Shown piece by piece: positions 9,485 through 18,517 of a DNA stretch of 64,000 bases. The DNA is from an uncultured Ignavibacteria bacterium. Its GTDB lineage: Bacteria > Bacteroidota > Ignavibacteria > Ch128b. A program made the translations under genes and the position numbers. Numbering within the stretch: the stretch's first letter is position 1; each line of letters begins with the position of its first letter. The notes below the pieces were generated by a model. It was not told the origin of the DNA, did not search any database, and was given only the letters and a program-made list of their open reading frames with translations. The stretch lies in NCBI GenBank assembly GCA_937944105.1, contig CALDZP010000003.1:1-64000 (forward strand). Reading direction: 5' to 3'.

Positions 9485-10960
9485 TTAATGCTGCTTATGA
9501 GACAAAATTTTGTACAAATCGAAATACTTTTTCGCAGAAATATCCCACGAGAAATTTTCCTTCATGCCATTAAGTTGAATTTGCTTCCATATTTTTTTAT
9601 CAGAGAATTTATCTATAGCCCTTCGAATTGCGTCGATCATAGCCCTTGAAGAATACTCTTCAAATACAAATCCATTTCCAGATTCCTGACCAAGATTTTT
9701 GTAGAAATCCCAGTCTTTTACTGTATCAGCAAGTCCCCCGGTTTTTCTTACAATTGGTACAGTGCCATATTTAAGACTGTAAATTTGGTTCAACCCACAT
9801 GGCTCATATTTTGAAGGCATTAAAAACATATCCGCACCTGCTTCAATTAAGTGAGCAAGATGATTGTCAAAGCTAATTCTTACACCAAACTTTTCCGGAA
9901 AAGAATAACTCAGACTTCTAAAAAAGTCTTCATATTTTTTTTCGCCCGAACCAAGAACAACAAATCGACAGTTCAATTGAATTAATTCATTAATACCATT
10001 TATAAAAAGGTCAAAACCTTTTTGAGAAACGAGTCTCGATACAATTCCAATCAAAGGTATCTGTTTATCTTCAGGTAAACGAAAATATTTTAATAGTTCA
10101 ATTTTATTTTTTGTTTTTCTATGAAGCGATTTTTCAGAATATCGAAATGGAATGTACTTATCTGTTTTTGGATTCCATTCAGAATAATCAACTCCATTAA
10201 GAATACCAAAAACTGAATCCTTCCTCGTTTTCAGGATTAACTCCATTCCTCCACCAAATTCAGGTGTTAAAATTTCTCGCGCATAATTTTCACTCACAGT
10301 AGTGATAATATCAGAAAACAGAATTCCAGCTTTTAAGAAAGAAACTTTACCGTGAAATTCAAGTGGACCTCCGGGATAAAAATATTTCCCATCAAGGTAA
10401 TTATTAAAAATTATTTCAGGAGAAAAGTTACCTTGATATTCTATATTGTGAATGGTAAATAAAAATTTTGAATTTTTGAATAGCAAATCCCAGTTGTAAT
10501 GTTGTAATAGAATGACAGGTAGAAGACCAGTAGGCCAATCGTTAATATGAAAAACATCCGGTGCCCAATTTAATCTTTGACAAATTTCAATAACTGCTTT
10601 AGAAAATAACAGAAATCTTTCACCTTCATCACTATCATTAGTATAAATTGAGTTTCTAAGAAAATGGAAAGGTGAATCAACGAAATAAACAATTATATGT
10701 GTTTTCTCATCAATGTCAATTTCTTTTTTATAAGTATGAACAGAAAATTCTTTATCCGAAATCTGGAGTTTTATTTCATTTATATCGAAGCAATAATGAA
10801 GTTCATCACGCCACGGGTCAATTGTTGAATAACGAGGTACAAATATTTTTACCTCTACACCGATCTTACTTAATGCAAGGGTTAATCCACGAGCAACATC
10901 GGCTAAACCACCAACCTTTGCAAATGGTTCAAGTTCGGAAGAAACAAAAGCAACTTTCAT
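9485..10960 (-). CDS. glgA: Glycogen (starch) synthase GlgA, ADP-glucose type
   Basis: 491 residues, the family length. The N-terminal GT5 domain carries the KVGGLADV glucosyl-donor motif (about 16-23), HINDWPTGLLP and HNIEYQG; the C-terminal GT-B lobe carries GIVSRLVSQKGFDL and a PSKYEPCGLNQIYSLKYGTVPI motif with the catalytic Glu. It elongates alpha-1,4-glucan from ADP- or UDP-glucose in the cytoplasm. It begins 7 bases after larB, so it is likely co-transcribed with larE-larB, although the functions are not obviously related. No other glycogen gene is nearby. Confidence 0.95.
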   Translation of the reverse strand: MKVAFVSSELEPFAKVGGLADVARGLTLALSKIGVEVKIFVPRYSTIDPWRDELHYCFDINEIKLQISDKEFSVHTYKKEIDIDEKTHIIVYFVDSPFHFLRNSIYTNDSDEGERFLLFSKAVIEICQRLNWAPDVFHINDWPTGLLPVILLQHYNWDLLFKNSKFLFTIHNIEYQGNFSPEIIFNNYLDGKYFYPGGPLEFHGKVSFLKAGILFSDIITTVSENYAREILTPEFGGGMELILKTRKDSVFGILNGVDYSEWNPKTDKYIPFRYSEKSLHRKTKNKIELLKYFRLPEDKQIPLIGIVSRLVSQKGFDLFINGINELIQLNCRFVVLGSGEKKYEDFFRSLSYSFPEKFGVRISFDNHLAHLIEAGADMFLMPSKYEPCGLNQIYSLKYGTVPIVRKTGGLADTVKDWDFYKNLGQESGNGFVFEEYSSRAMIDAIRRAIDKFSDKKIWKQIQLNGMKENFSWDISAKKYFDLYKILSHKQH

Positions 10961-10967
10961 TATTTGA

Positions 10968-11735
10968 CTAATCTCTTTTCGCTATATTTTCGATTAGTCT
11001 TAAAATTTTTATAGCAGCGGCTGCCGCCCCAAGGCCATTATTTATGTTAACAACAGTAATTCCGGGAGAACAACTTGTCAACATAGCAAAAAGTGCAGTA
11101 AAACCTCCAAGAGCAGTACCATAACCTACATCAACAGGAATTGCAATAACTGGTTGTGAAAAAATACCACCAATAACAGAAGGTAACGCACCTTCCATTC
11201 CAGCAGCCACTATTAAAACATCACAATCATTAATTTTATCAAATTTTGAAAATATTCGGTGAATACCTGCAACACCAATATCATAAAATTTTTCATGCTT
11301 AACATTTAATGCATCAAGTATTATGCTCGCCTCTTCTAAAACAGGAATATCAGTTGTACCTGCAGTTATTAATCCCACTTTACCACCAATTTTTTCTTTC
11401 GACTTGCCAATATAAAATGCTTTTCCTTCAAAAGAGAATTTCCCGGATGGATAGCTCTTTTTTATTTGCTTTAATTTATCTTCAGAACAACGAGTTCCAA
11501 TAACCAATCCATTTTCATTATAAAGTTTACTTATTATTTGCAGTATATTTTTAATTGTCTTTTTTTCACAAAATATTATTTCAGGTATTCCCGTTCGATT
11601 TTGTCGATTAACATCTAAAGATGCAAAATTAAGATCAATTATCTTTTCCTCTCCCTTAAGATAAACTAAAACCTCATCAAGTGTAATTCGCGATTTTTTA
11701 AAGTCTTCAAGAATCTCTTTTAATCTCTTCTTCAT
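10968..11735 (-). CDS. larB: LarB, pyridinium-3,5-biscarboxylic acid mononucleotide synthase
   Basis: 255 residues. The C-terminal half resembles PurE/AIR carboxylase (GLITAGTTDIPVLEEA, DIGVAGIHRIF, VIVAAGMEGALPSVIGG, a glycine/alanine-rich NNGLGAAAAA end), which is typical of LarB. LarB carboxylates and hydrolyses nicotinic acid adenine dinucleotide in the first step of nickel-pincer cofactor synthesis. It overlaps larE by 4 bases (ATGA), so both proteins belong to one pathway. larC (nickel insertion) and larA-type enzymes are not in the window. Confidence 0.92.
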   Translation of the reverse strand: MKKRLKEILEDFKKSRITLDEVLVYLKGEEKIIDLNFASLDVNRQNRTGIPEIIFCEKKTIKNILQIISKLYNENGLVIGTRCSEDKLKQIKKSYPSGKFSFEGKAFYIGKSKEKIGGKVGLITAGTTDIPVLEEASIILDALNVKHEKFYDIGVAGIHRIFSKFDKINDCDVLIVAAGMEGALPSVIGGIFSQPVIAIPVDVGYGTALGGFTALFAMLTSCSPGITVVNINNGLGAAAAAIKILRLIENIAKRD

Positions 11736-12547
11736 TTTAGAATTTCAATTGTGTGAACAATATTTTTATTTAATTTACCAGACGAATAGCCTTCGGGATC
11801 AATTTCAATATCTTTGTAGCCAATTTTATTAAAGAATGATTTTATATTTTCAAAATGATTATAAAGAATGTGAATTAATTCTTTGTCAACTTCAATTTTT
11901 GCCTTATTACCAAAGTGACGAACTCGAACATTGATGAAACCAAAATTTCTTAAATATCTTTCCCCATTTGCAATCATTTCAAGAGAATGCTTATCGATTT
12001 GAGTTCCATAAGGAATTCTCGACGAAAGGCATGGCGCTGCTGGTTTATCGTAGTTAGGTAATCCTAAAATCAAAGCGGCTTCTCGAACATCCTTTTTCGT
12101 AAAACCACATTCAATTAGAGGTGATTTGATTTTTTTCTCTTTTGCAGCCAATCTTCCTGGACGATAATCTGCAAGATCGTCCTGATTTGCTCCATCCAAA
12201 ATGTATTTGATATTTTCTTTTGCTGCAATATTTAATAGTCTATCATACAATTCCGATTTACAGAAATAACATCGATTTACAGGATTATTCGCATAGTTTT
12301 CTATTTCAAGCTCATTATATTTAATTTCTCTGAAATTGAAATTATACTTTGCTGCAATTTGACGAGCCAGTACTATATCTTCTTCCAGGATTGTTTCAGT
12401 TACAGCAGTTACTATTAAAGCATTATGACCAAGGACTTTATTTGCAATAAAAGATACAAGTGTAGAATCAACTCCAGCCGAAAAGCCAACAACTACACTT
12501 TCATAAGTTTTTATCAAATTTTCTAATTGATTTAATTTTTCATTCAT
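11732..12547 (-). CDS. larE: LarE, ATP-dependent sulfur transferase for nickel-pincer cofactor
   Basis: 271 residues from ATG at 12547; a longer TTG frame from 12565 has no ribosome binding site. PP-loop SAGVDSTL (about 25-32) binds ATP. Cysteines lie in a CYFC pair (residues 93 and 96) and in AAPCLSSRIPYG (residue 173). LarE adds sulfur to the LarB product. The Lactobacillus enzyme gives up the sulfur of a single cysteine, while some LarEs hold a [4Fe-4S] cluster on three cysteines; the CxxC plus downstream Cys seen here fits the latter, which is inference. First gene of the larE-larB-glgA run. Confidence 0.92.
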   Translation of the reverse strand: MNEKLNQLENLIKTYESVVVGFSAGVDSTLVSFIANKVLGHNALIVTAVTETILEEDIVLARQIAAKYNFNFREIKYNELEIENYANNPVNRCYFCKSELYDRLLNIAAKENIKYILDGANQDDLADYRPGRLAAKEKKIKSPLIECGFTKKDVREAALILGLPNYDKPAAPCLSSRIPYGTQIDKHSLEMIANGERYLRNFGFINVRVRHFGNKAKIEVDKELIHILYNHFENIKSFFNKIGYKDIEIDPEGYSSGKLNKNIVHTIEILK

Positions 12548-12697
12548 AAAGTTTCCATTTTTCAAGTGACAACAAACAAATTTAGAATTTTTTTATTAAA
12601 GTGTAATTAAAAATTAGCCTGTGAAAATTATTATTCAAATTCGTTTCGTTTTTACCAAAAAGTATAATAAATTTATAAAAAAAATTACGATTACGAA

Positions 12698-13525
12698 ATG
12701 AAAAACAAAAAAATTATAAATCGGTTAAAACTTATTTCATTACTCATAATAATATTTTCAACTGTTGCTTTTGCCCAAAACGATTTCTGGGAATTAATCA
12801 AGCAAGAAACAATTCTCCCCAAAATTGTTGGAACTCATAATATATGGCTTACAATTTTGTCTTTTTTATTGGCTGGTTTTCTTGGTGCAGTTGTTTCTTA
12901 TAGAAGAAAAATTGATCAATATGGATTAGCTGTTATGGAAGCTCATATCATTTTAGCTTTTGCTGCAGCACTTATGATGATGATAATTGGTTCTGAAATT
13001 GCAAGAGCCTTTGGTTTGATGGGTGCAGCGACAATCGTGAGATATCGTTATAGTTTAAGCAATCCAAGAGAAGCAAGTTCACTTGTGATTGCACTTGGTA
13101 TTGGTATGGCTTGTGGTGTTGGTTTGTACTTGTTAGCCATCATTGCAACATTCTTTGTTCGTGTTGGTTTTAATATCTTTAATATTCTCCCTTCTTTCTT
13201 TTTAAATTGGATTTTCGATATTAAACACAATTTTCTTTTAAAATTATCTGTTCCAACTGTTGCTACTCCAGTTCTAATTGAAGATATCGACGAAATTTTT
13301 TCAAAAGCAAACTTGAATTTTAAACTCGTTTCATCAAAGGAAAAAAAATCAGCCCCCGAACAAACTATTCTGACTTATGATATTGTTTTAGATGATCTCA
13401 ACATTAAAGACGATATCACACAAAAGCTCAAAGAACTCAAATTCGAAGTCATTGATATCATGTGGACAGAAAAAAAAGCTGATAAGGTAAGTGATTATTT
13501 TTCTGTTAAATCTATAGGTGATTGA
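12698..13525 (+). CDS. DUF4956 membrane protein
   Basis: 275 residues: signal or first helix (about 10-26), a second hydrophobic segment near 48-65, then the DUF4956 core with IARAFGLMGAATIVRYRYSL, NPREASSLVIALGIGMACG and further membrane helices, and a soluble C-terminal alpha/beta tail (about 190-275). DUF4956 proteins often sit beside VTC-type polyphosphate polymerase or CotH genes; neither is present here. First gene of a plus-strand cluster, and its stop overlaps the next start (TGATG). A TATAAT box lies about 30 bases upstream of the ATG. The biochemical function is unknown. Confidence 0.8.
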   Translation: MKNKKIINRLKLISLLIIIFSTVAFAQNDFWELIKQETILPKIVGTHNIWLTILSFLLAGFLGAVVSYRRKIDQYGLAVMEAHIILAFAAALMMMIIGSEIARAFGLMGAATIVRYRYSLSNPREASSLVIALGIGMACGVGLYLLAIIATFFVRVGFNIFNILPSFFLNWIFDIKHNFLLKLSVPTVATPVLIEDIDEIFSKANLNFKLVSSKEKKSAPEQTILTYDIVLDDLNIKDDITQKLKELKFEVIDIMWTEKKADKVSDYFSVKSIGD

Positions 13526-14466
13526 TGAATAAAACTGCTCTAATTTCCTTCATCATTGTTATTGCATTTACAAATATTTATGCTCAAAACGAGAAATCTT
13601 TTAAAACTTTCGGATTATTACAACCAGTTTACAGATTCAATCTATCAAGCTCAACTCACCCAAACAATGAATTTTATTTAAATCGAGTTCGGTTGGGAAT
13701 TGAAAGTAAAGTTTTAAATTCTTCAAAAGCGGAACTTGAATTAGATCCGCTGGATCCATTATTAGTTAAAGATGCATCGATTAAATTTAATCTATCAAAA
13801 AATTTTGATTTAAAAATTGGGAAATTTAAAAAACCATTTTCACTTGAAAGACTTACTTCAGTTAAAGATTTACCATTTTTAGAAAGAACTAAAATTGTTA
13901 GAGAATTAGATGATCTTGACTATTGTGGAAGAGATATTGGAATTCAGGTAGCATATTCTGCAAATTCTAATTTAATTGATTTGAAAATATTAGCAGGTGT
14001 CTTTAACGGAAATACAAGGTCGCTTAAAGGAGATAATAACAATTCAAAATCGTTCGCACAGAGACTTGAACTTTCTTCTGGTAAAATTTTCAGCGTAGGA
14101 ATTAACTCTTCACAAAAATTCGATTCACTTTCAGGTGAATATATTACAGCAAATGGATTCGACTTTGTCATAAAAGCTACTAAAAACCTGACTTTTGCAT
14201 CTGAGTTTTTAATTGGGAAGAAAAATTCTTCTACATCTTTAGCAGGATTTTATTCTTTGATAGAATATGAAATTTCTGACCTTACACTTGGAATAAGATT
14301 CAGTCAATACTATAAAGACATTAAAAAGTCAGGTACAAATTTCATCGAATCAAAGTTAGACTGGAATCCGAAAAAATTTATTCGCATATATTTGAATTAT
14401 TTGAGTACTGAAAAAAATTCGAACTTTCAAAGCGAGATTTTAATTGGAGTTACTTATGAAATCTAA
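13525..14466 (+). CDS. Phosphate-selective porin O/P-like outer-membrane protein
   Basis: 313 residues from the ATG that overlaps the preceding stop. Signal peptide about 1-18 ending ANIYAQ-like (TNIYAQN). The mature part begins with a porin O/P-like strand (FGLLQPVYRFNL), an FYLNRVRLGIESKV strand pair, DLKIGKFKKPFSLERL and repeated amphipathic strands, ending in aromatic IGVTYEI, as expected for a beta-barrel. It probably forms a channel, with the anion unspecified. Its end overlaps the lamin-tail lipoprotein start by 11 bases. Confidence 0.75.
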   Translation: MNKTALISFIIVIAFTNIYAQNEKSFKTFGLLQPVYRFNLSSSTHPNNEFYLNRVRLGIESKVLNSSKAELELDPLDPLLVKDASIKFNLSKNFDLKIGKFKKPFSLERLTSVKDLPFLERTKIVRELDDLDYCGRDIGIQVAYSANSNLIDLKILAGVFNGNTRSLKGDNNNSKSFAQRLELSSGKIFSVGINSSQKFDSLSGEYITANGFDFVIKATKNLTFASEFLIGKKNSSTSLAGFYSLIEYEISDLTLGIRFSQYYKDIKKSGTNFIESKLDWNPKKFIRIYLNYLSTEKNSNFQSEILIGVTYEI

Positions 14467-14986
14467 AAATTTATCATTGTTTCTAACTCTTCTTATTATT
14501 TCTTTAATGATAATTTCATCTTGTGATAAACCTACTGAGCCACCTAAAGATAATCCACCACAAAAATTAAAGTTGTTTATCAACGAATTTATGGCTTCTA
14601 ATAAAACAACTATTGCCGATGAAAAAGGTCAATATGATGATTGGGTTGAGCTTTATAATGGTGAAGATACAACTATCAATTTAGGCTACTTTTATTTAAC
14701 CGATGACTTTACTAAAAAATTTAAATGGAAAATTCCTGACTCATCATTACAACCTAAAAGATGGATTTTAATCTGGTGTGATAATGATACACTACAAGGA
14801 ACTATGCACGCAAACTTTAAATTATCAGCTGCAGGAGAACAATTAGGAATATTTTCAAGAGATGGAAAAGTAATTGATTCTTTAAAATATGGGCCACAAA
14901 AAACCGATACCTCATACGGACGTTTCCCTGATGGTGCAGATTTCTGGAAATTTATGAATCCAACTCCAAATAGTTCCAACAAATAA
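14456..14986 (+). CDS. Lamin-tail-domain (LTD) lipoprotein
   Basis: 176 residues. ATG at 14456 was chosen because GGAG lies 6 bases upstream; a TTG frame 12 bases earlier lacks one. Signal peptide with lipobox ISSC (Cys at about 23) and a proline-rich linker (KPTEPPKDNPP). The lamin-tail fold follows: LFINEFMASN, DEKGQYDDWVELYN, LGYFYLTDD, WKIPDSSLQPKRWILIWCD and a C-terminal SYGRFPDGADFWKF...PTPNSSN. Bacterial LTDs are usually exported and often accompany CotH kinases; none is seen here. Likely cell-surface or periplasmic; role unknown. Confidence 0.85.
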   Translation: MKSKNLSLFLTLLIISLMIISSCDKPTEPPKDNPPQKLKLFINEFMASNKTTIADEKGQYDDWVELYNGEDTTINLGYFYLTDDFTKKFKWKIPDSSLQPKRWILIWCDNDTLQGTMHANFKLSAAGEQLGIFSRDGKVIDSLKYGPQKTDTSYGRFPDGADFWKFMNPTPNSSNK

Positions 14987-15006
14987 ACTCATAGATAAAT
15001 AAAATC

Positions 15007-16944
15007 ATGATTGATTCAAAAAACACTGAAATAGAGTTACTCAAAAAAAGAATTCTCGAGTTAGAGAATCAACTCAAACAGAACCAAGCACTTTTAAAAG
15101 AAATTCTTGAAACTAATAACGTTATTGTTGTTCAGCTTGATCTGAATGGCAATGTTGTGCTTGTTAATAAAGCAATTGAAACATTTACTGGCTACACTCA
15201 AGAAGAGATTATTGGTAAAAACTGGTTCGACACATTAGTACCAAAAGATAAATATCTACATGTGTGGAAATTATTTGAGGACTTTAAAAATACTAATACC
15301 TTATTAGAACATTTTGAAAATCCAATCTTAACAAAGAATGGTAAAGAACGAATAATAAGCTGGCGAAATTCCATATTAAAACAAGATGATAAAATAATCG
15401 GAGTACTTTCATTTGGAATTGACATTACAGAAAATATATTCGTATTAGATCAATTCATCGACCAGCAAAGAAGCTATAAGACTCTAATCGAAAATTTACC
15501 AGGTGTAATCTACCGATGTAAAAATGATGAGAACTTTACTATTCTTAATATCAGTGCAAGATGCCTGGACTTGACTGGTTACTCAGCAGATGAATTCTTA
15601 TCTGGCAAAATTTTTTACGGAAATTTGATATTAGATGAAGATAAAGAAAATATTAAAATTCAAATTAAAGAATCTATTAGATCGGATAAATCTTTCCAAG
15701 TAACTTATCGAATCAAAACTAAAGATGGAACAATAAAGTGGGTATGGGAACAAGGAGTTGCTTTGGTGGATAATTCAGAAACTATCCTTGAAGGTTATAT
15801 CGTAGATATCACAGAAAAAATCAAAGCTGAAGAGGCTCTCGAAATACAAAGAGAATTTTTCCGTCAACTATTTGAAAATTCTCCAATTGGTATAGTGATT
15901 CTGGACAAAAATGATAATATAATCGATGTTAATCATGCTTTTGAAAATTTATTTTACTTCAATAGAGATGAAGTTAAAGGACTTTCATTGAACCAGCTAA
16001 TTGTTCCACCTGATAAGAAATCAGAAGGATTAAATTTATCAAATAAAGTTCTTAATGACGAAATTGTCATCACTGAAACCCAGCGTATGCGAAAGGATGG
16101 TACTTTAATCGATGTTCTTGTAATCGGATATCCAATTCTTTATAAAGGCGAGAGAGTGGGTATCTTCGGAATGTATAAGGATATTACCGAACAAAAATTG
16201 ATGTACCGACTTCTTAAAGAAGAGAAAGAAAAAATTGAAGAGTTAAATCAACTCAAAAGTAATTTTCTTTTTAACATAAGTCATGAAATTAGAACACCAC
16301 TGAATTCAATCTTGGGTTTTAGTGATTTACTTATAAGCGAACTTCAACAAACACAACTCAATGATCTTAGAGAATTTGCTGAAAGCATTAAAAGAGGAGG
16401 GATGCGGCTCTTAAATCTTATGGATAATATCATTGAAATTTCATTAATAGAATCTTCTAAATCTGAATTTAATTATGAAGAGGTAAAAATTAATTTTATT
16501 CTTGAATCTATTGTTGAATCTTTTCGAAGTACTGCTTTAGAAAAAAATCTCTACATTAAAAAAGATTATCAATCTGATTTTTTAACCACTACTGATGTAA
16601 GACGACTTTCTCTTGTAATCAGAAATATTCTGGATAATGCATTCAAATTCACCGAAAAAGGTGGAGTTACAATTAAAACCTATTTAAACACTAAAGATTC
16701 AAAAAATATTCAAGGAATTATTGAAATTTCAGACACCGGAATTGGCATATCTCCTAAATTTATGTCCAAACTTTTTGAACCTTTTTCTCAAGAATCAACG
16801 GGTTTAGACAGAGATTATGAAGGTATTGGTCTCGGACTTAACCTTTCAAAAAGATTAATTGAACTGCTTGGCGGTAAAATAGAAATTGAATCTGAAAGTG
16901 AAAAGGGAACAACTGTAAGGATAATTTTACCAATTTCTAATTGA
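15007..16944 (+). CDS. Soluble triple-PAS sensor histidine kinase
   Basis: 645 residues with no membrane segment. A short coiled coil (3-35) is followed by three PAS/PAC repeats (about 33-145, 155-275, 285-397), a second coiled coil, HisKA with H426 in NISHEIRTPLNS, and HATPase_c with N-box NILDNAFKF (N544), DTGIGIS, LFEPFSQ and GIGLGLNLS. All catalytic motifs are intact, so it should autophosphorylate in response to a cytoplasmic signal. No receiver or response regulator gene is beside it, and its partner is unknown. It lies 20 bases after the LTD gene, so it is probably part of the same cluster. Confidence 0.92.
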   Translation: MIDSKNTEIELLKKRILELENQLKQNQALLKEILETNNVIVVQLDLNGNVVLVNKAIETFTGYTQEEIIGKNWFDTLVPKDKYLHVWKLFEDFKNTNTLLEHFENPILTKNGKERIISWRNSILKQDDKIIGVLSFGIDITENIFVLDQFIDQQRSYKTLIENLPGVIYRCKNDENFTILNISARCLDLTGYSADEFLSGKIFYGNLILDEDKENIKIQIKESIRSDKSFQVTYRIKTKDGTIKWVWEQGVALVDNSETILEGYIVDITEKIKAEEALEIQREFFRQLFENSPIGIVILDKNDNIIDVNHAFENLFYFNRDEVKGLSLNQLIVPPDKKSEGLNLSNKVLNDEIVITETQRMRKDGTLIDVLVIGYPILYKGERVGIFGMYKDITEQKLMYRLLKEEKEKIEELNQLKSNFLFNISHEIRTPLNSILGFSDLLISELQQTQLNDLREFAESIKRGGMRLLNLMDNIIEISLIESSKSEFNYEEVKINFILESIVESFRSTALEKNLYIKKDYQSDFLTTTDVRRLSLVIRNILDNAFKFTEKGGVTIKTYLNTKDSKNIQGIIEISDTGIGISPKFMSKLFEPFSQESTGLDRDYEGIGLGLNLSKRLIELLGGKIEIESESEKGTTVRIILPISN

Positions 16945-17010
16945 AAATTATCCAATAAAACATTAAAATTGTTCGTGAAAAAAATAAGCAGATTAAGGAG
17001 GTTATATAAA

Positions 17011-17793
17011 ATGAAATCATTATTTATTATTTCATTTATATTGGTAACATCTTTACTTTTCGTCAGCTGCGAAAAGAAAGATGAAAATCCCACAGGACCT
17101 GGAGTTCAATTCAACTTAGATCCACAATTAAACAAAGTTTACAATTTTCAGAGATGGCTTCTTGACTCTCTCGATCAAAAACGAGAAGGACCTTTTTATT
17201 TCAACGAAAGATGTGCAGCTAAAAATTTAAATATCGGTGGCAAAAACGATGCATTTCTTTCCATCCGCTTCGAGAATCAATACAATATTGATTCCGTTTA
17301 CCTAAGAGCTGAAAATGGGAAGGACATTTATGAATGGATGGATACAACTAATTTCTTTTTTGAAGATGCTCGTCTTAATATCAAACATGCACTTCAGAAA
17401 GTTCTTAAAAATTATGTGTGGGTTCCAAGGTTTCTTTTATCAAAGGGCAATGGCGCTGAATATGTTACACTGCCAAAACGTATTTATACAGTACAAGTTG
17501 ACACAAATTTATTCTTTAATGTATCACTTGAGGTAATATGTAAAAATGAAGATTTTGAAAATATATCCGTTCCTGCTGGTAATTATAAAGCATATAAGGT
17601 AAAAGTCGTCATAAAAGCTGAAATATTTATCCCTCAAGCTCCTCAACCAATTGATAAAATTGATTTTGTACAATACTATTGGATTAGTGATGACCTTGAT
17701 TGGTGGATAAAAATGTTCTCTCCTACTGTTAAATCTTCATTATTTGGTATACTCGCACCTGGAGAAATTGAAGAGCTAATTTCCACACAATAG
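17011..17793 (+). CDS. Lipoprotein of unknown function
   Basis: 260 residues from ATG at 17011, set by a near-perfect AAGGAGG at 16996-17002; a longer TTG frame is disregarded. Signal peptide with lipobox FVSC (Cys about 20) then acidic KKDENPTGPG linker. The mature domain is beta-rich; VPAGNYKAYKVKV followed by a YYWISDDLDWWIKMF ending recalls the way DUF3108-like or LolA-like proteins finish, but no family was recognised. Last gene of the 12698-17793 cluster, directly before a strong terminator. Confidence 0.8.
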   Translation: MKSLFIISFILVTSLLFVSCEKKDENPTGPGVQFNLDPQLNKVYNFQRWLLDSLDQKREGPFYFNERCAAKNLNIGGKNDAFLSIRFENQYNIDSVYLRAENGKDIYEWMDTTNFFFEDARLNIKHALQKVLKNYVWVPRFLLSKGNGAEYVTLPKRIYTVQVDTNLFFNVSLEVICKNEDFENISVPAGNYKAYKVKVVIKAEIFIPQAPQPIDKIDFVQYYWISDDLDWWIKMFSPTVKSSLFGILAPGEIEELISTQ

Positions 17794-17801
17794 CTTTTAT
17801 A

Positions 17802-17846
17802 ATTACGCACTCAACTCTGTTTGAGTGCGTAATAATTTTAATTTTA
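17802..17846. terminator. Perfect 13-bp hairpin, probably bidirectional terminator
   Basis: ATTACGCACTCAA at 17802-17814 and its exact complement at 17821-17833 flank a 6-base loop (CTCTGT). A T-rich tail follows on the plus strand, and A-rich sequence lies to the left. It sits between the plus-strand lipoprotein gene and the convergent minus-strand 2H phosphoesterase gene, so it probably ends transcription from the lipoprotein side and possibly both. Confidence 0.8.
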
Positions 17847-17980
17847 ACAAAGATTTTTTCGATTTGAGTAGAGCCAAGCCCTAACGGAAATTTATTTACT
17901 ATGCGGATAAAATTATTTCTAAAACTTTAAAGAGTAGATATACAAATACTTATTTACAATAAATTTAAGTTACGATTAAA

Positions 17981-18502
17981 CTACAACTGAAAGTTAATTA
18001 ATTCTTCCCAATTAGGTGGAATGCCTTTAGTTTTTACAAGTGAAATTTTATTAACAAAGATCTTCTTGTCCACTAATCCAGCAAATCTTTCTAATAGCAA
18101 AGCTTTTATTTCAAAGGACTCATTTGAATACAATAAACTTATATGTGGGTGGAAATCAGAAGAATTGATCTTTAAATCAAAAATATTAATTGCCTTACGA
18201 AAGAGATCCTCTAAAAATTTATCCTTCTCAATCTCCAGAAAGAATGATTTATAAAATTCAATACTATATTTAACATCAACGACCTTGATATAAAATGAAT
18301 TTAAATTTTCCACAATTTTGGAAAATTTATTGAACAAATTCTCTTCTTCTTCTTCAATACCTGCAAGTAAAGTTAAATGAGGTTTAAATAAGGGAGTGTT
18401 GAATTCTTTGCATAATTCATCAATAATAGATTGAAATAAAATTTCATCATCTTTTTGAAACATTAACCAGATTGAATATCCTTTCGCTTCTGGTATATTC
18501 AT
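17981..18502 (-). CDS. 2H phosphoesterase (2'-5' RNA ligase / cyclic phosphodiesterase family)
   Basis: 173 residues. Two HxT/Sx catalytic motifs, HLTL in FKPHLTLLAG (about 41-44) and HISL in FHPHISLLYSN (about 117-120), define the 2H fold. Members hydrolyse cyclic phosphodiesters or act on RNA ends; the size and a YSIWLMF start resemble cyclic nucleotide phosphodiesterase (CPDase)-type proteins. It begins 15 bases after hflX and is likely co-transcribed. The substrate is unknown. Confidence 0.8.
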   Translation of the reverse strand: MNIPEAKGYSIWLMFQKDDEILFQSIIDELCKEFNTPLFKPHLTLLAGIEEEEENLFNKFSKIVENLNSFYIKVVDVKYSIEFYKSFFLEIEKDKFLEDLFRKAINIFDLKINSSDFHPHISLLYSNESFEIKALLLERFAGLVDKKIFVNKISLVKTKGIPPNWEELINFQL

Positions 18503-18517
18503 GAGGTATGATTAATT

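Noticed and set aside
12698..13525. MgtC/SapB family assignment
   Set aside because: The membrane core matches the DUF4956 pattern (IARAFGLMGAATIVRYRYS, NPRE) better; MgtC has a different order of conserved segments.
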